Numbered from the stretch's first letter, positions 14,401 to 26,712 are shown. The stretch is DNA of 64,000 nt from Moniliella sp. 'wahieum' (GCA_003971905.1 RSEE01000003.1:124001-188000); one strand, 5' to 3'. Numbers and translations: made by a program. Notes: generated from the sequence alone by a model not told the origin.

Positions 14401-17400
14401 GCACCGCCTTGAGCGCCTTGGCCGTATTGTCATTGGGGTTGATCAGTGCTGTAGCAGCCGAGAGGAAAGCTTGCGGATTTCAGGGTTGGTGATCACCTCG
14501 CCAAACTGTTTCAGCGACCGATTGGCCGAGGCTTTGACTTGGGTGTGCGAGTCGCTCAGCACACTACTTAGTGACGGGATGATCTTGGGAAGCGAAGTGG
14601 ACAATTGCCGCGGCGCGCAGTACGCCATTGCGCCCAACAGTTCTACCGCCCCCTTTTTGGAACGCCATTGCTTGTCGTTCAAGCCACTGAGCAGGTCGGG
14701 AAGAATGAGCTTGACGCAGTGGCCGGAAATGTTTTGCATGATCGCACGCGCGGCGTCTTGGGTCGCCTCGCGAACGTCATTGTTGTGGTCGCCAAAGCAC
14801 GAGAGAAGCTGAGGAAGAATGTCCAGCAGGTACGGTTCAAACAGCACCTTCAAGCTTACGGTGAGCGTTTCGTACGCCATCATGGCCCCTTGACGGTACT
14901 GGTTTTTGCTGCTACTCGCTGCTTCGGAAAGGCGGTCCATCACCTTGAATTCGGGGATGGAACTGATCCCGCGCCCCTTGACCACACCCGCGATACCATA
15001 CGCAGCCCCACGACGCATAGCATAGGTTGAGCCGGTGAGAAGTTCATCAAACAACTTGTCCACCAGCTTGGCCGCCCGCTGGGGAGCCACACGGATCAGG
15101 GCCGGTAAGCAATCGGCCACGGCGCTTTGGACCAGCTCGAGTGAAGCGCGTCCAGCAGTTGTCCACCAATCGCCTGTCGCTCGGCTTGAGGTGGCTTGCC
15201 AACCTACCCAGCAGGACCACCACCGCTTCCGTTACGCCATCGGCGGCCTTGTTGGCCACAGCATCAAGATGTGTTTGGAGCACCTTCATAAGGGTATCCA
15301 GCTGCGCTGCGCCATGGTCATCAATCACTGTCGTGGCTGCTTCCAGCATGGCCACCCGCATCACCTCGCTCCGGTCTCCCAAAGCTTGGTCCCGAATCAT
15401 AAAGTCAATGTAGGGAACCACCTCCTCCGACCCGAGCAGCGGCGCGAGTTGAGCAAAGCTGACAGCGATCGCTTGACGGATCCGCCAGGGGTCTTCTCGG
15501 TTCTCGGTACCGGGGATCAGCATGCCGTAATGGTCATACTCTGCCTCGAGGATCTTGGCACGCTCGCGATACAGCTCCATCAACTTGGCCATCACGTCAC
15601 GGATGGATTCGGGATGCATCTCGGCCGCGCCGGCCAGGGCAAAGGGACCCCGGGTGCGAGGGTACTCGTTGGGGTGTTCCAACAAGGCCAAGAGGCTGGT
15701 GGCATACGCATTGGGCACCTCCAGATCGTTCTCGTCCAGCGCCTGTTCGGCCAAGCGCGCGTTTTCTTCGTCCGTGTCGTGCGCGGCCAGCCAGAGGGGG
15801 TACGGAAATCCCACCTCGGGCATGGTCAGGTCGAGGAATTGCAGCGCCTGCAGTGCGCCCGTCCGCACATAGACCTCGTCGGCCAAGGAGTGGGTAAGAA
15901 GTGTGGTGACTTCCGACGGGAGAGAGGAAGAGGCCATGGCCTCGCCCATGCTCCGCAGGGCACTGACGGCGTCCTTGGCCAGCTGGGTATGCTTGGCAAC
16001 CACATGAAGCAAGGCAGCGATAAAGTCGGCGCGGGGCCAGCGCGGGTCGTCGCATTGCCCTGCATGGTACGAAATGATGTCCAACGCCAACTGGACTTGC
16101 TCCAGCACCGCATTCTCTCGCTCATCTGCCTTCAAGGGCTCACCTGCCTCGTCCGTTGTGGGGACCGCCAAACCGCCACGGAGAATGATGGCCGACAAGA
16201 GGGGAGTCAAAAGCGAAATCGTCCCGAGGTCGAGCGGCATCTGCTCAGCCAAAACGCGGAGACGGTAAAGGATGCGCAGGACCATCTCGTTGTATTGCTC
16301 AAACTGGAAAGATTTAGGAACCGTTTCGTCATCCACGGTGCGAAGTAGGGCGGCGGGAAGCACAGCGGCCGTGGTACCCAAACGGGCCGAGGCAACCGTA
16401 TTGAGCGCGGTGAGCATGTCAAAGCAAACAAACGGAGCAAGCGTGTTGACCGTCTCCTGTCGGGCCAGGGCAAGAACCTGCTTTGTCAACCCCAGGATAT
16501 ATGACGCTGTCTCCTCACTTTCTCCCGCCATCAGCGCCTGCACGATCCGCAATCCGCGAAGGAGTGAATTCCGAACCAGGTCCACCTTGGCTCGGATTTC
16601 GGCCTCCTTGGTCAACTGCTGATCGATCAGCTTTTGTTCCTCGCGGGTGAACTTTTTGGTCGCCGCCTTTTTGCGCGCCAGTTCAGTGCGCAAGTCTTGC
16701 TCCCACTTGTCCACCCCCTTGCCGCCTTTGGTGGGCGCACCCGCTCCTTGCGCACTTAACAATCGTGATACAGCTCACCGGCGGGCGTGGACCAGATAGC
16801 CATGTCATCAGTACTAAGCGCAGCAAAGCGAGACACATCCAACTCCTTCTCCAGCTCGGACACAATCTCCGCCAATGTCGTCTCAGGAGCGACGGAAACC
16901 ATGGTAGTGAGGGCAGCAAACGCGGCGCTCGTCAGCGCCGGCTCATGCTTGGCGGCATGCACAGCAAGCCAGAGGGAGTCAAAGTGGTCGTTGATCAGGT
17001 CGGCTAGGTCAATGTGCAGGCCGACGGCTAGGCCACGCGCCTCATTCCGAGTCCCACTAGAGTACACGTGGGCGAGAACAAAGAGTTGCTCCAATACCTG
17101 CTGCCGTTGGTCGAGAGGGATCGTCGGTCGACGTCGGCAAGAGTGGTGAAAACACGAAGCAAGGGCCGGAAATGCAAGGAGACATCCTTGGGTGTGTCTT
17201 CCTCTGTCGAGACAGGGGTGGCGTTTTGGGTTTTGAGTACTCCGACAGCAGCCGTGTTAAAAACTTTGGCCGACAAGCTGACCTTGGTCTTGGCCAAAGC
17301 CGATAGCCAGTCGGACGCATACGAACGCGACTGCCGCGATTTGTTCGTCACTGTCAACGAAAGGGCGAGCGAAAGGATGCCAATAATATCTTCATTCGGT

Positions 17401-19311
17401 TCCACAGCCTGGGCCAGAACAAGAAGGGCGCGCAGTTGCCAGTGCCGCTCAGTGTGGTCGGTGGAAACTTTGCGAATCAATTTGTCGTTTAGCAGGAACG
17501 AAGGCATGGCAGCATCAGCCCAACAGGTGACGACTGCATTTTCCAACAGCGCCTTGACAGCGGACGTGTCCCATGAAGGCAAGCGGCCTTTCAGGAGAGA
17601 AATGGCAACGTATCCCTCAAGGGGGCCAGCAGGGGCCTTCAACCCCAAGCCGGCTGCCGCCAAATTGGCCGTCCAGGCGGGGACGAGGAGGTCGACGAGT
17701 GCCTTCCATCCCCCAGTTGGGGTGGAAGGAGCTTGTCCCAAATAAAGCCACCAACATATTCGCACGCTGCATGGCGCAACGGGACTTTAGCGCTTTGGAG
17801 ATGCTTGGCCATAGACTTGGCTGCCGCCGCAGCTTCTACGGGGAGGGTCTCGCCGTCCAAAAGAACAGGAAGGTGCCCAGACAGGACGGCCCAAGCCATA
17901 CGGCAAACAGCTTCACTCGTCTCCTTTTCGAGTAGTGTCGTTGCTGCTTGAACGGCCACAGCGCTCGTCTTAGCAGTGGAGGTTGATTGCGCCAATGTCT
18001 CTAGCGACGCTGTGCGAGCCTCGGGCGAAGCAAACTTGTTGGCTTTTAGCTGAGCTGCTACGTCTTTGACGTAGCCTTCCACCGAAGTTGGATCTACTTT
18101 GCCTAGGAACACAACGGCCAATGCAACCGCTCGCTCACGAGTAGCCGCCGTCGTAGAACGGAGAGCGGAGGTCAATGGACCTCGAAGACCATCAAGTTGC
18201 TTGCCCAACTCTGCAGCCTGTTCCGATGACGAGATTGTCATAGCCGAATACACGGCTGCCGCCACGGGACTAGCAATCTCCGGCGAACGCAGCATCATCT
18301 TGTCCAACGTCGCCTTGAACCCTCCAGGAACCATCAAGTCGGCTGGCGTAATTGCCCCGCAAAGAAATCGTGCAGAGCCGAGAGAGCATGGGGGGGGATG
18401 GGGGTCTTACTGCTAAGAATATGGCTCGTGACGAAGCTGAGAATGCGGTCTTTGCAGGAGGAGGAAACGAAGGTCCGGCCCTTGCCATCAGGCAGTCCTT
18501 TGGCTGACTCGGATCCGGCGCGCAAGCGGAGAGCAACGTCGACCAATACGCCCAAGAGCGGGAGAACCGTCACGGCCGCTGGTCCCGTTTGTTGAAGCAA
18601 CGTGTCCACGATCAAGTCGAAATGATCATGGGACTGAAAAAAGAGGAGTTAGTTGGCGAAAATCCGGGGTAGGAGAAGTTACATACATCACGGAATGTTC
18701 GGCGAATCCAAGTCAAGACGCCCGATTTGATATTGGGCTTGGTGGCATGGTCGCCCAGGATGGCGTCCAATGCGCGTGCCAAGAGCGTAAGCGTCTCCTT
18801 TGCATCGTGAATCTGGGGCTTGGCAACATCAGAGACAGATGGGGCATTGCTAAAGCCGGGTACATAAGCAGGACCCGCCCCAACCAAGGTTTGGAAAACG
18901 ATGGACAGCCAAGGGATCAGGGCTGAGCGAGCGCGTGGGGCTGAGCCCTTGGGATGGGTGAGATGATGCAGCAGAGCCTTGAGCGCTTGCGATGCCACTG
19001 CATCCCCCCCTGGGCGGCACGGAAGAGCGTGTCAAGCAGAGGCGAGGCAGCAGCCAGCGCCAGCTTGAGCGAGTGCTGGTCGTCGTACCGCAACCCGGCG
19101 TCGGCGAGGAGCAGGAGAAGCTGGGCGCGCTGCTTGCTCGTCTCCACGCGAGCCGCGTCAAGGGGGACGATGAGGTGGAGGGCGTGTGTGCGGGTGGCCG
19201 TCTTGGAGGAGCGAATGAGAGGGCGAGGGCGTCGAGCTCGGTGGGCCAATAGCGGAGGCGGGAGGGAAGCGGGCGGAGGGCGAGGCGGGGGGGGGTGCAT
19301 GTGGTCGTCAT
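11430..19311 (-). CDS. GCN1: GCN1, ribosome-bound activator of the eIF2-alpha kinase GCN2
   Basis: A HEAT-repeat scaffold of about 2,600 residues that sits on stalled or colliding ribosomes and, with GCN20, passes the uncharged-tRNA signal to GCN2 (general amino-acid control). The eEF3-like central part is unmistakable: VREATQDAARAIMQNISGH, NDKQWRSKKGAVELLGAMA and SFVHYIDSASLALLMPIVER, at 14.9-14.3 kb. C-terminal of it the HEAT repeats continue through the region that in relatives binds the RWD domain of GCN2, ending PWKSDGFVQDHL* at 11430. The likely start is at 19311 (MTTTCTPPRLALRP), with LDALALSF followed after a frame change by SSKTATRTHALHLIVPLDAA. Introns: 18634-18686 (gtatgt..tttttcag, CTAAC branch site) and 13129-13191 (gtacgt..tcgcag). 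More than ten frame changes are spread along 7.9 kb, which fits sequencing error in one long conserved gene. Confidence 0.92.
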
Positions 19312-19972
19312 GGTGGTATGAATGGGGGTGGCGGGGGCGGACAGGCGGGGCGCCGCTGAGCGCCTGGGCAGAGTGCGTGGTGTTGCGCACCATGCAGGGG
19401 GGCGGGCAGGGCGGCGGCAAAGACGTGTGCTGGCCTGACGGGGATGGGATGGGATGGGGCGGACAGGTCAGTACTACTTGTGTTGCAATTAATGACTCTG
19501 TCCCACCTTGAATCTTCTGGCCGCCGAGACAGCTAGGCCCTGTGGGTCGCCGCTGAGGTAAGCTCTACGACCATGCTTGCCAGGCAGGGGCCGCTTTCAA
19601 AAGGGAGGTCGATGACTAGGATGACTGGCATGACTGGCATGACTCGAATACGAGTGCCTGCTGTGGGCTTTTTGTATTCAACACCATCGATCCTATTTGC
19701 ACGCTCTCGCCCAACTCCACCCCATATGACGGACGATGCTTGAGACTTGATATCATGCGGACACGACCGTCGAGGGCTCGCATCTGACAAGAAATTGCTC
19801 ATGCCAGGCAGTGCAAGCTCAATGCGGGCAGCCTGAGTAGCCGCGCCGGTTCACTGCTGCAAAAGGAGGAGACTGCACGCAAGCAAACAGAACAGATGGG
19901 GACGTTGAACCAGGGAAAATGATAAACAAGGAACGGCGCATCGGGCGCCACATGAGAGAAGGCACACTTCTT
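19312..19972. other. GCN1 promoter and BI-1 3' region
   Basis: G-rich DNA just upstream of GCN1 (gggatgggatgggatgggg at 19440-19458), an AATTAATGAC spot at 19488 and three spaced repeats of GACTGGCATGA near 19621-19645. No gene is supported. Confidence 0.4.
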
Positions 19973-20856
19973 CTAGTTATCGTCCGTCCCGCCAACGATG
20001 CGCAGGATGTTGATGAAGAGGTTGATAATGTCCAGGTAGAGCGACACGGTGGCACGACCCACTCATCCGGGGACAAGCGATTGACAAGCGTATATGTGTC
20101 AAACATAATGTACCCAGCAAAGACGAGGGCACCGATCACGGCAAATACCAGATCGGCCGTCTGGCTATACGGCAAGAAGATCTGGACAAACGATACCCCA
20201 ATCAACAGCCAGAGGAAGCCCCATAGCCAAGGGCCCAGTTGGCTAAAGTCCCAGCCCGACTTGAGCGTAAAGATGGTAAGACCAGCAAAGATAAAGGTAG
20301 TGAGGATGACCGCCTTGAGCACCACCGTGGAGCTGTAGAATGACACGATTGTGCCGACCATCGCGGCCTCAAAAAACAGTGAAGAGGGAAGGAACACAAG
20401 TTGGCCTGGGAGAAGAGGCTCAGTCAGGGCTGTCCGTGCGTCAGTGGGAAAAATGAGACGTACTGGGTGCGAGTGTCGCTTCCAAAAAACCCCAGCCATC
20501 GCAACAAAGGTGCCGATGGAAGGCACAAGTACGGCCAAGGGTGCAGCTGAAAGTACTGAGTAGTGCCCGAGTAAATGAAATGAAGAGCAGCTTGAGATGT
20601 CGTAAGCAGCATCTGAGCAACAGAGCCGCATAGACTTTGCGCACAAACATCGATCGGATGGCTGGATCAGCATCCGAAGCCACGCCGGAAAACAAAGGCT
20701 CTCCAGCCTCCTCGTCCCATGGTCCGTTGCGGACGCTGGTTGAGCGTCGGCCAGGACTCGTACGTGCCGCTGCCCTCTCCGCTGCCATGCGAAGGCTTCT
20801 TGGAGCGGCGGGGAGCGCGCCTGGTCATACGACGGTGGCGCCTGGGAGTAGGACAT
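19973..20856 (-). CDS. BXI1: Bax inhibitor-1 / TMBIM family membrane protein
   Basis: Multi-pass ER/Golgi membrane protein of the Bax-inhibitor-1 family, which acts as a calcium leak channel and modulates ER-stress-linked cell death. The start at 20856 gives MSYSQAPPSYDQA, a short cytosolic leader of the LFG/TMBIM type. After EPLFSGVASDADPAIRSMFV come several hydrophobic spans, including EAAMVGTIVSFYSSTVVLKA, AVILTTFIFAGLTIFTL, LGPWLWGFLWLLIGVSFVQI and LVFAVIGALVFAGYIMFDTY. The end is NRLSPDEWV, a helix with YLDIINLFINILRIVGG and TDDN*. The near-C-terminal D/E residues in FDTY and SPDE match the family's pore-lining acidic pair. Total about 294 codons, no intron needed, about four frame changes. 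Divergently transcribed from an ER co-chaperone gene 472 bases away. Confidence 0.88.
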
Positions 20857-21328
20857 GGGCAAAGGGCAAATGAGAGGAGGGTTGTGGTGGGAAGAAACGA
20901 TGGCCCCGCGGGCTGAGCAGGAGGCCTCCAGCGCCTGCGCTAGCCAATTTTTGTGGCGGCCGCCACCACGGCTGACGAGCAAGGGGGATAGTGTGCCTGT
21001 CACGTGGACAGGCGAGTGGCGGTCACGCGGTCGCGTGGTCACGTGGGACTGCGTAGGCCGACGGGGGTAGCAGCGCTGGGCTCGCATCGCCTCGTTTCAA
21101 ATTGCAAGGTTCTGGACGCTTCCAGCATTTGACTTCACCTTGCACATTTCAAGTTCGCATTTGAGTCCGCTCGAGGCTTCACGTGTCACGTGCCACCGCT
21201 TCTCCCACCTTCCGCCGCCGCCCACCGCCAAAAATGTGGATGACGTGGCACTGGCTTCCACGTGGCCGCATCTACCCCGCTTCCCCCGCCACCCAGCCGC
21301 CTCGGCAGCCCGCACCACCACCACCAGC
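20857..21328. promoter_or_regulatory. Divergent promoter rich in ACGTG cores (UPR-like)
   Basis: Shared upstream region of the BI-1 gene (-) and the TPR-DnaJ gene (+). It holds six ACGTG cores: CACGTGG at 21001, CACGTGGG at 21040, CACGTGT at 21180, CACGTG at 21187, TGACGTGGCA at 21241 and CCACGTGG at 21258. TGACGTGG is the classic unfolded-protein-response element read by bZIP factors of the XBP1/ATF6/Hac1 kind. Its position about 80 bases before the DnaJ start suits a functional site. That both flanking genes encode ER-stress proteins supports the reading; binding itself is inference. Confidence 0.6.
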
Positions 21329-23173
21329 ATGCGTCTCCACTCTCTTGTCCGTGCCGGCGTCGCCGCCCTCGCGGTGGCCGTCACCGTGACGGCCAATGCG
21401 TCGGGCGACGGGGCGCCAGCGGCCGTCAACCTCAACTCGCTGCTCGACCAGGCGCGCGCCCACCTGGCAGCCTCCAACCCAGCCGCTGCTCTTGCTGTGC
21501 TTGACGACGCTCTTGCCTCCGTCGCCGATCCCACCTCCCCCACCCCCGCCGCCGAAACCGAGGCGGCGATTCACTATCGTCGTGCCACTGCCCACCTCGC
21601 CATGGCGCGCTCCAAGGCAGCTGCCCAGTCGCTCGATGCGGCCCTGGCGGCGGATCCGAACTATGTGCCGGCGCGGGTGCAGCGCGCACGTATGAATCTC
21701 CGGTCGGATCGTTGGAGAAGGCCAAGGAGGATGCCCGTCGCGCTTTGGAGGGCGGGGCCAAGGGCGTGGCCAAGCGAGATGCGGACAAAATCCTGACCGA
21801 GGTGGATCAAGCGCTAGACCTGGTGGCCAGCATGAACAAGTCCTTGGCCCACGCTAGCCAACGGGTCACCAAACTCGTCGCATCTCATCCGACGACGCTC
21901 TCGAGAAAGTGATGGCCGATTCGGGCTTGCAAAAGGACGCTGAATTGTGCCGCGACCAAGCAACCCAACTATTCGTCTCTCTCCTGGCTCGACCGTGGCT
22001 CGGGAAGCCAAAGCCTCTTGTTCTCTGTATGCGGGCGACATTGAGGGCTGGATTGCCGACTTGTCCCGACTGGAACAGGCGGCGCCTAGTTCGGAGCGGT
22101 CGCTGACCTTGGCCGCCGTTCAATTCTACTTGCTAGGGGACTTGGACTTGGGCCTCGCTGCGGGCAAGGAGTGTCTTGCGGGCGATCCGGACAACGTGCG
22201 ATGCGCCCGGGCGGTGCGCAAGATGCGCGCTTTCAACAAATCGATCAACAAGGCACGCAACTTTAAGGCTGCTTCCGAGTGGCGCGCCCTAGCAAGCGCT
22301 CTGAAAGGCCCCAAGGTCTCTTCCCCACCTGTGCTCCAAGACATGGAGGAGTACCTCACCTCTCTCTATGCTGCCTCGCCCTCGGGCCACCACGTTTTGC
22401 CCCCGCTACTGCGAGGTTGGGTTTCTCCCGCCAAGAGCAAACCTCTGCTCGAGCTGACTCAACTCAACTGCATTGCTTCGTACGAACGGCAACAGTGGGA
22501 TGCGGCCGAGAAGTATTGTGAGGCGGTGCTTGCCGTCGAATCGGAAAATGCAGAGGCGCTGATCGGTCGTGGGGCGGTGGCAGAGCACAAGGAGGACTTG
22601 GATGCAGCGGTACGAGCCTACTCGGCCGCATTCCAAGCGACTGGCCAACGGGATGCCGGCATCCATGCGCGCCTGACTCGAGCCCAGAAGAAACTCAAGG
22701 TGGCGAATACCAAGGATTACTACAAGGTTCTCGGGGTGCCCGCACTGCCTCCCAGGCGATATCAAGAAGGCCTACCGCAAACTGGCGCGCGAAAACCACC
22801 CGGACAAGGGTGGGGATCAAGATAAAATGGCGGCGATCAATGAGGCGTTTGGTGTGCTCGGGGACGAGGAGCTGCGCAATCGCTTTGACCAGGGAGAGGA
22901 CCCAAATGACCCGACGGGCGGCGCTGGGCCCGGCGGCCCCGGCGGCGGCGGCCCCATCATCTTCCGCCAAGGCAGCTTCCAACAAGGAGGCGGACACCCT
23001 TTCTTCACGCAAGGTGGTGCTGGCGCTGGTGGCTTTGCTCAATTTGTATGTCCCCTTCCTGCGCTTGTGACAATGGTACTAACTGTCCTTGATGCAACCA
23101 GTTCCAACAATCCGGCGGCGGTGGCGCGCACCAACAGTTCTTCCGTCAAGGTGGCGGGGGCTTCCCATTTTAA
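21329..23173 (+). CDS. dnj1: ER co-chaperone with TPR repeats and C-terminal J domain (P58IPK/DNAJC3, Dnj1-like)
   Basis: A secreted-pathway co-chaperone that holds unfolded clients through TPRs and stimulates BiP through its J domain. The first 25 residues ([20 protein letters not shown]) form a clear signal peptide. TPR-like helical repeats fill residues 30-460 (for example [20 protein letters not shown] and [20 protein letters not shown]). The J domain follows: DYYKVLGV, an HPD motif in NHPDKGG, and [19 protein letters not shown], then a Gly/Phe/Gln-rich tail. The intron at 23046-23101 (gtatgt..accag) lies in that tail; the last exon reads [14 protein letters not shown] and ends FPF*. There is no KDEL-type retention signal. 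Frame slips in the J domain sit in a C run and a G run. In Ustilago maydis the homologous Dnj1 is a UPR target needed for virulence (recalled knowledge). Confidence 0.88.
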
Positions 23174-24456
23174 CGTGGTGTTGGCGCCTTTGATGCAGCG
23201 CTCCAGCGCCCACTCTCATTCTCACTCTCATTTCACCTCCCCATTCCCACTGGCTGGATGAGGCCGAGTTCGTAGAGTCTCTTTGTCATAGCAACGGCCC
23301 ATAGCCTTGGAACCAGATTGATACGAGAGACCATGAAGCTGGCCGGCTGCGTTGGACCAGATGATACCAGTGCGTGGAAGGGGCAGTGCAGAGATGGGCC
23401 ATGCTAGACAAGCGATGGCGCGCGCATCGCCACCCAAGGTGTGCCCTTGGTCTTGGGAGATAGGAACCGAGATGATTGTCTGATAAGGGAACCGAGCCAA
23501 GTCGCCCGTCCTCCGGTCGTGGCCAACAGGTCTCTCTGCCCTTGCGCGCCATTACGTCCGAGTGGCTTTACCGTCGCTGCCAGGGCCGGACACATCGGTC
23601 AAGCAGGGCCCAGGCAGTGCCTCTCTGTGCTGGTCACGATCCCGCATCCAGTCGCTTCCACCTTTCCCCACGAGCGGGCGTTGTCAACCTCGGGCTCTGA
23701 GCCTTCCTACACTGCAAACTGCACAAGACATTGGAAGGAACTGGTTGAGCTCAGGACGTGTCGACAGAATGATCTACCAATAGCTTCATCAGCCTGAGGC
23801 CTGATCCCCCTCCCAATCGCACAAGCCGACACAAGGCGCTACATGGATTAATGAAGGAAACATAATGGGCATCAGTGCAAAAGTAAGATGCGCCCCTCCG
23901 CGAACTGGATGAGAAAGGGGAGAGGCATTACGGGACAGAGCGGGAGGGGCCAAAGAGGGGGGGTTAGGGTCTGCCTCTTTACGTTTTGGCAAGGGGAAAC
24001 ATAGTGGCCCCGTCTGGGGCAAAGGAGGATGGAATCGTCTTGGAGACGGGGCGCGCGCGCCGTGCCGAGAGGAGTAGGTAGATGAAGAAAGAACCCTGGC
24101 CTCGGGAGAAGACCGTGAGAGGACATGAAGGGCGTGGTGCGTGAGCTTGGGAAGCGAAGGCCAGGTGAGCAGTGCAACGGATCGCGCCCCATGCTAGGCA
24201 TGACATGCAAGCGTAAGGGAGAAAAAGATCCAAAGAAAATGGTACGGTGGAATGGAATGAGAGAGACGTGGGAAATGGAGTGACGCAGCAAAAACCTCAG
24301 ATCAAGTCATAGGGAACCCCAACAACTGGGAGAAAGGTTCGTACAAGAATTTCGTGGGAGGGCATACCGGCCACTATTAGGGCGATGGAAGTGAGGACCG
24401 GGCCCCAGTGCGACCAAGGGTTTCGCCCCAAATAACGTAACCCCCTCATGAGTGCG
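23174..24456. other. Convergent region between DnaJ gene and PIN4-like gene
   Basis: 1.3 kb between two convergent 3' ends. Apart from the unassigned minus-strand frame listed separately (23228-23552), it holds A/G-rich DNA on the plus strand (23900-24300) that looks like 3' untranslated sequence. No repeat or RNA gene seen. Confidence 0.35.
23228..23552 (-). CDS. Unassigned protein-like reading frame
   Basis: A minus-strand stretch reads as a plausible protein end: [20 protein letters not shown], then [40 protein letters not shown] and a stop at 23228. The alternation of short hydrophobic strands with Gly-Asp and Trp resembles a beta-propeller blade end, but I cannot name a family. Upstream the frame shifts ([10 protein letters not shown] in another frame), so it may be the tail of a gene whose front is obscured, a relic, or chance. 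It lies just beyond the 3' end of the DnaJ gene on the opposite strand. Confidence 0.22.
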
Positions 24457-26635
24457 TCAAGTTTGCAGTCGCGGCCGAGCCTGTTGACCAAACCCCGGGT
24501 CCGAGGCCAAGTTAGTCTCCGTCGGCGGTCCACGAGGCTGGCGCAAGAAGCGGGATCGGGGTGATGTGTCTTCCGTCCGGGCTGAATTGTGGCCCGATCC
24601 ACCGGACGTAACGGAGGAAGCCAGCGTGCTCCCCTGGGGCGTCGAGCCACCAGGAATGAAAGCAGCAGCTTGAGGAATACTTTGAGGCGAACCGTGTGCA
24701 CCCCCCGAGAGCGAGGGGAAGGTTGCCCAAGATGACACCATATCGAGGGGATGAGGCGATGGGAGAGCAGGACTAGACGGGCCTGTGCTCAAAGCACCAT
24801 CCGGATGGGTACCGAGCTCACCTCCGGAAGGCAGACCCAGACTACTTCCCACATTACCAACCCCATTTCCCATCTCCTCTTGGCGGTGGTAAGCGTCGCG
24901 CAGCACGCCTAGGCTGACCGCGGGGCGGGGAGAGCGCTCCCCAATCGCACCAGCATGATGCTGTTGTGAATTGACAAGACCAGAGAGAAGATCAGGGTGA
25001 ATCAAGTCGGACTGGGGGCCGTATCCTCGTCCACCCGCCAGGGGCATCCCTTGAGCCGGATCCGCAACGGACATGTTGCCCATCCCCGCAGTCAAATGAG
25101 CCAGACTACCGGAACCTTGAGAGGGATCGAATCCGGCCTTAGAAGGGTATCCAAAGCCCGAGGAAGGGACGGGACGGCGGGTGCGTAGGGATCGTCGTAG
25201 GCATAATCGCGGCCTCCATATGACATCGCGGGAGCTGACTTCTTGGTCCGAAGAAAGCGAGCACTGGGGGAAGAGTATCCGGGTGCCAAAAGACCCGACG
25301 AAGGGTCTCCGTGAGTGGTAGGCGTACCTGAAATACGGCCAAGGGAAGCTTGGGGACGAAGACGATAAGCGGCATGGTTGGGACCTCCACTGATGGGACC
25401 TGAGACGACTCGATGTGGCTCGTGCATCGACGAGTGAATGGGCCTCGACGCAGGCGTCGAGGTTGGACCCCGCAGCGGACGATGGGAGACAATCACGTAC
25501 GGTTCAGGATCCCGATGGTCAAGTGATGCAGACCCAAACGGTCAGATAGCTGGTGCACTGTCGCCCGATCCGTTGCGCTCATACCGGGGGGAAACGCCAT
25601 CTCCGTTCGGGCACGGTCATCTTTGAAGAGGAGGAGGCGGCTGTAGAGCTCAAGAGTGCCCGGCTCGTTAAAGTCTAGCGGCTTGACATCGGCCGAGTTT
25701 GTGCTCGAAGCTTCTAGAGAGAAAGTTGTTAGAATAGCACGATAAAAAGAGACAAGATGGAAAGCATACCCGATTGTGGCCGAGGAGATGGCGAGGCGCG
25801 CATCTGATCAGGGGAGCGGTGGGCAGCCTCGGCAGCGCCAGCAGCGGCCGCGGCGCGAAGTGAGTTGGTAGACGACGATTGGTACGGGGTCAAATGAGGG
25901 TGATGGGGCGAAGGAGTACGCAGGGCAGCAGCACGAGGCGGTTGCGGTGGCGCACGGGGTTGCTGGCGATCACGATCAACCTGGAGCGATTGCATGCGTC
26001 GAATAGCTTTGTTGGTTTCGATTCGCATCTTCTCGTCCGGGTGAAGGACACGCTTGAACTCGACCTTGAGGCGGCGGCCACTGATCTCAAATCCGTGAAG
26101 GGCAGCGACAACAGCTTCAGCCTCTTCCGGGGCACGGAAGTTGCCAAAGGCCAAGCCACGGAACTGGTGGCGATCGTCATAGTGGTAGTTGAAGGCGTAG
26201 GGGACGGGGAGATGAAGCTCGTCCAAGCTGAAGAATCTGTTCGCGGGCAACGGCAAAAGGAATGTTCTTGACTACGATCGCGTTGGCAATAATGTCGTCG
26301 CGGGTGCCGGTGGCAGGAGGGCCATGCGGCAGTCCAGCAGGGACGGACGCAGCCGGGGCGGGCACTGGGGGGCCGGGCATGCCGAGGGGAGACGCAACGC
26401 CAGCGGGCTGAGAGGGCCAGTACATGCGATCAAGGGCATGCGGGGGTGCGGCGAGGGCAGGATGGGGCGGGTAGGGGTAGGGGGGGGATGGGTGTATGCA
26501 GCAGCAGATGAAACCGAGGGCGGCATGGAGATCGAAGCGCGGGGCTGTGGCCGACGGGGGAGCAGCCGCCGCCGGGTGGGCCGACGCGGGCGTCCACGCA
26601 GAAGGGTGAGCGTCGCCAGTCGTCGGCTGGGCCAT
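24457..26635 (-). CDS. PIN4/Cip2-like RNA-binding protein (RRM plus R3H)
   Basis: Cytoplasmic post-transcriptional regulator of the yeast PIN4 / fission-yeast Cip2 type. AIVVKNIPFAVAREQIL (RNP2), then LDELHLPVPYAFNYHYDD, FRGLAFGNF (RNP1) and ISGRRLKVEFKRVL form the RRM, followed by the PIN4-typical helix EKMRIETNKAIRRMQSLQ. An intron at 25714-25769 (gtatgc..ctctag) precedes SADVKPLDFNEPGTLELYSR and an R3H-like segment, MSATDRATVHQLSDRLGLHH. The rest is low-complexity Ser/Pro/Gly-rich and ends ARPRLQT* at 24457. The start at 26635 (MAQPTTGDAHPS) is the nearest ATG. A second ATG at 26808 opens a Ser-Pro repeat leader that could be joined by a frame slip, so the N terminus may be about 58 residues longer. 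Confidence 0.8.
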
Positions 26636-26669
26636 GGCACGCGGAAAGGCGGGGGCAAGGGAGGGGGTG

Positions 26670-26712
26670 GGGGCGAGGGTGAGGGCGAGGGCGAGGGCGA
26701 GGGCGAGGGTGA
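26670..26712. repeat. GGGCGA/GGGTGA hexanucleotide repeat
   Basis: About seven imperfect copies of GGGCGA/GGGTGA on the plus strand, reading TCGCCC (Ser-Pro) repeats on the minus strand just 5' of the PIN4-like start. It is either 5' untranslated pyrimidine-rich DNA or an expandable Ser-Pro leader of that protein. Confidence 0.7.
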
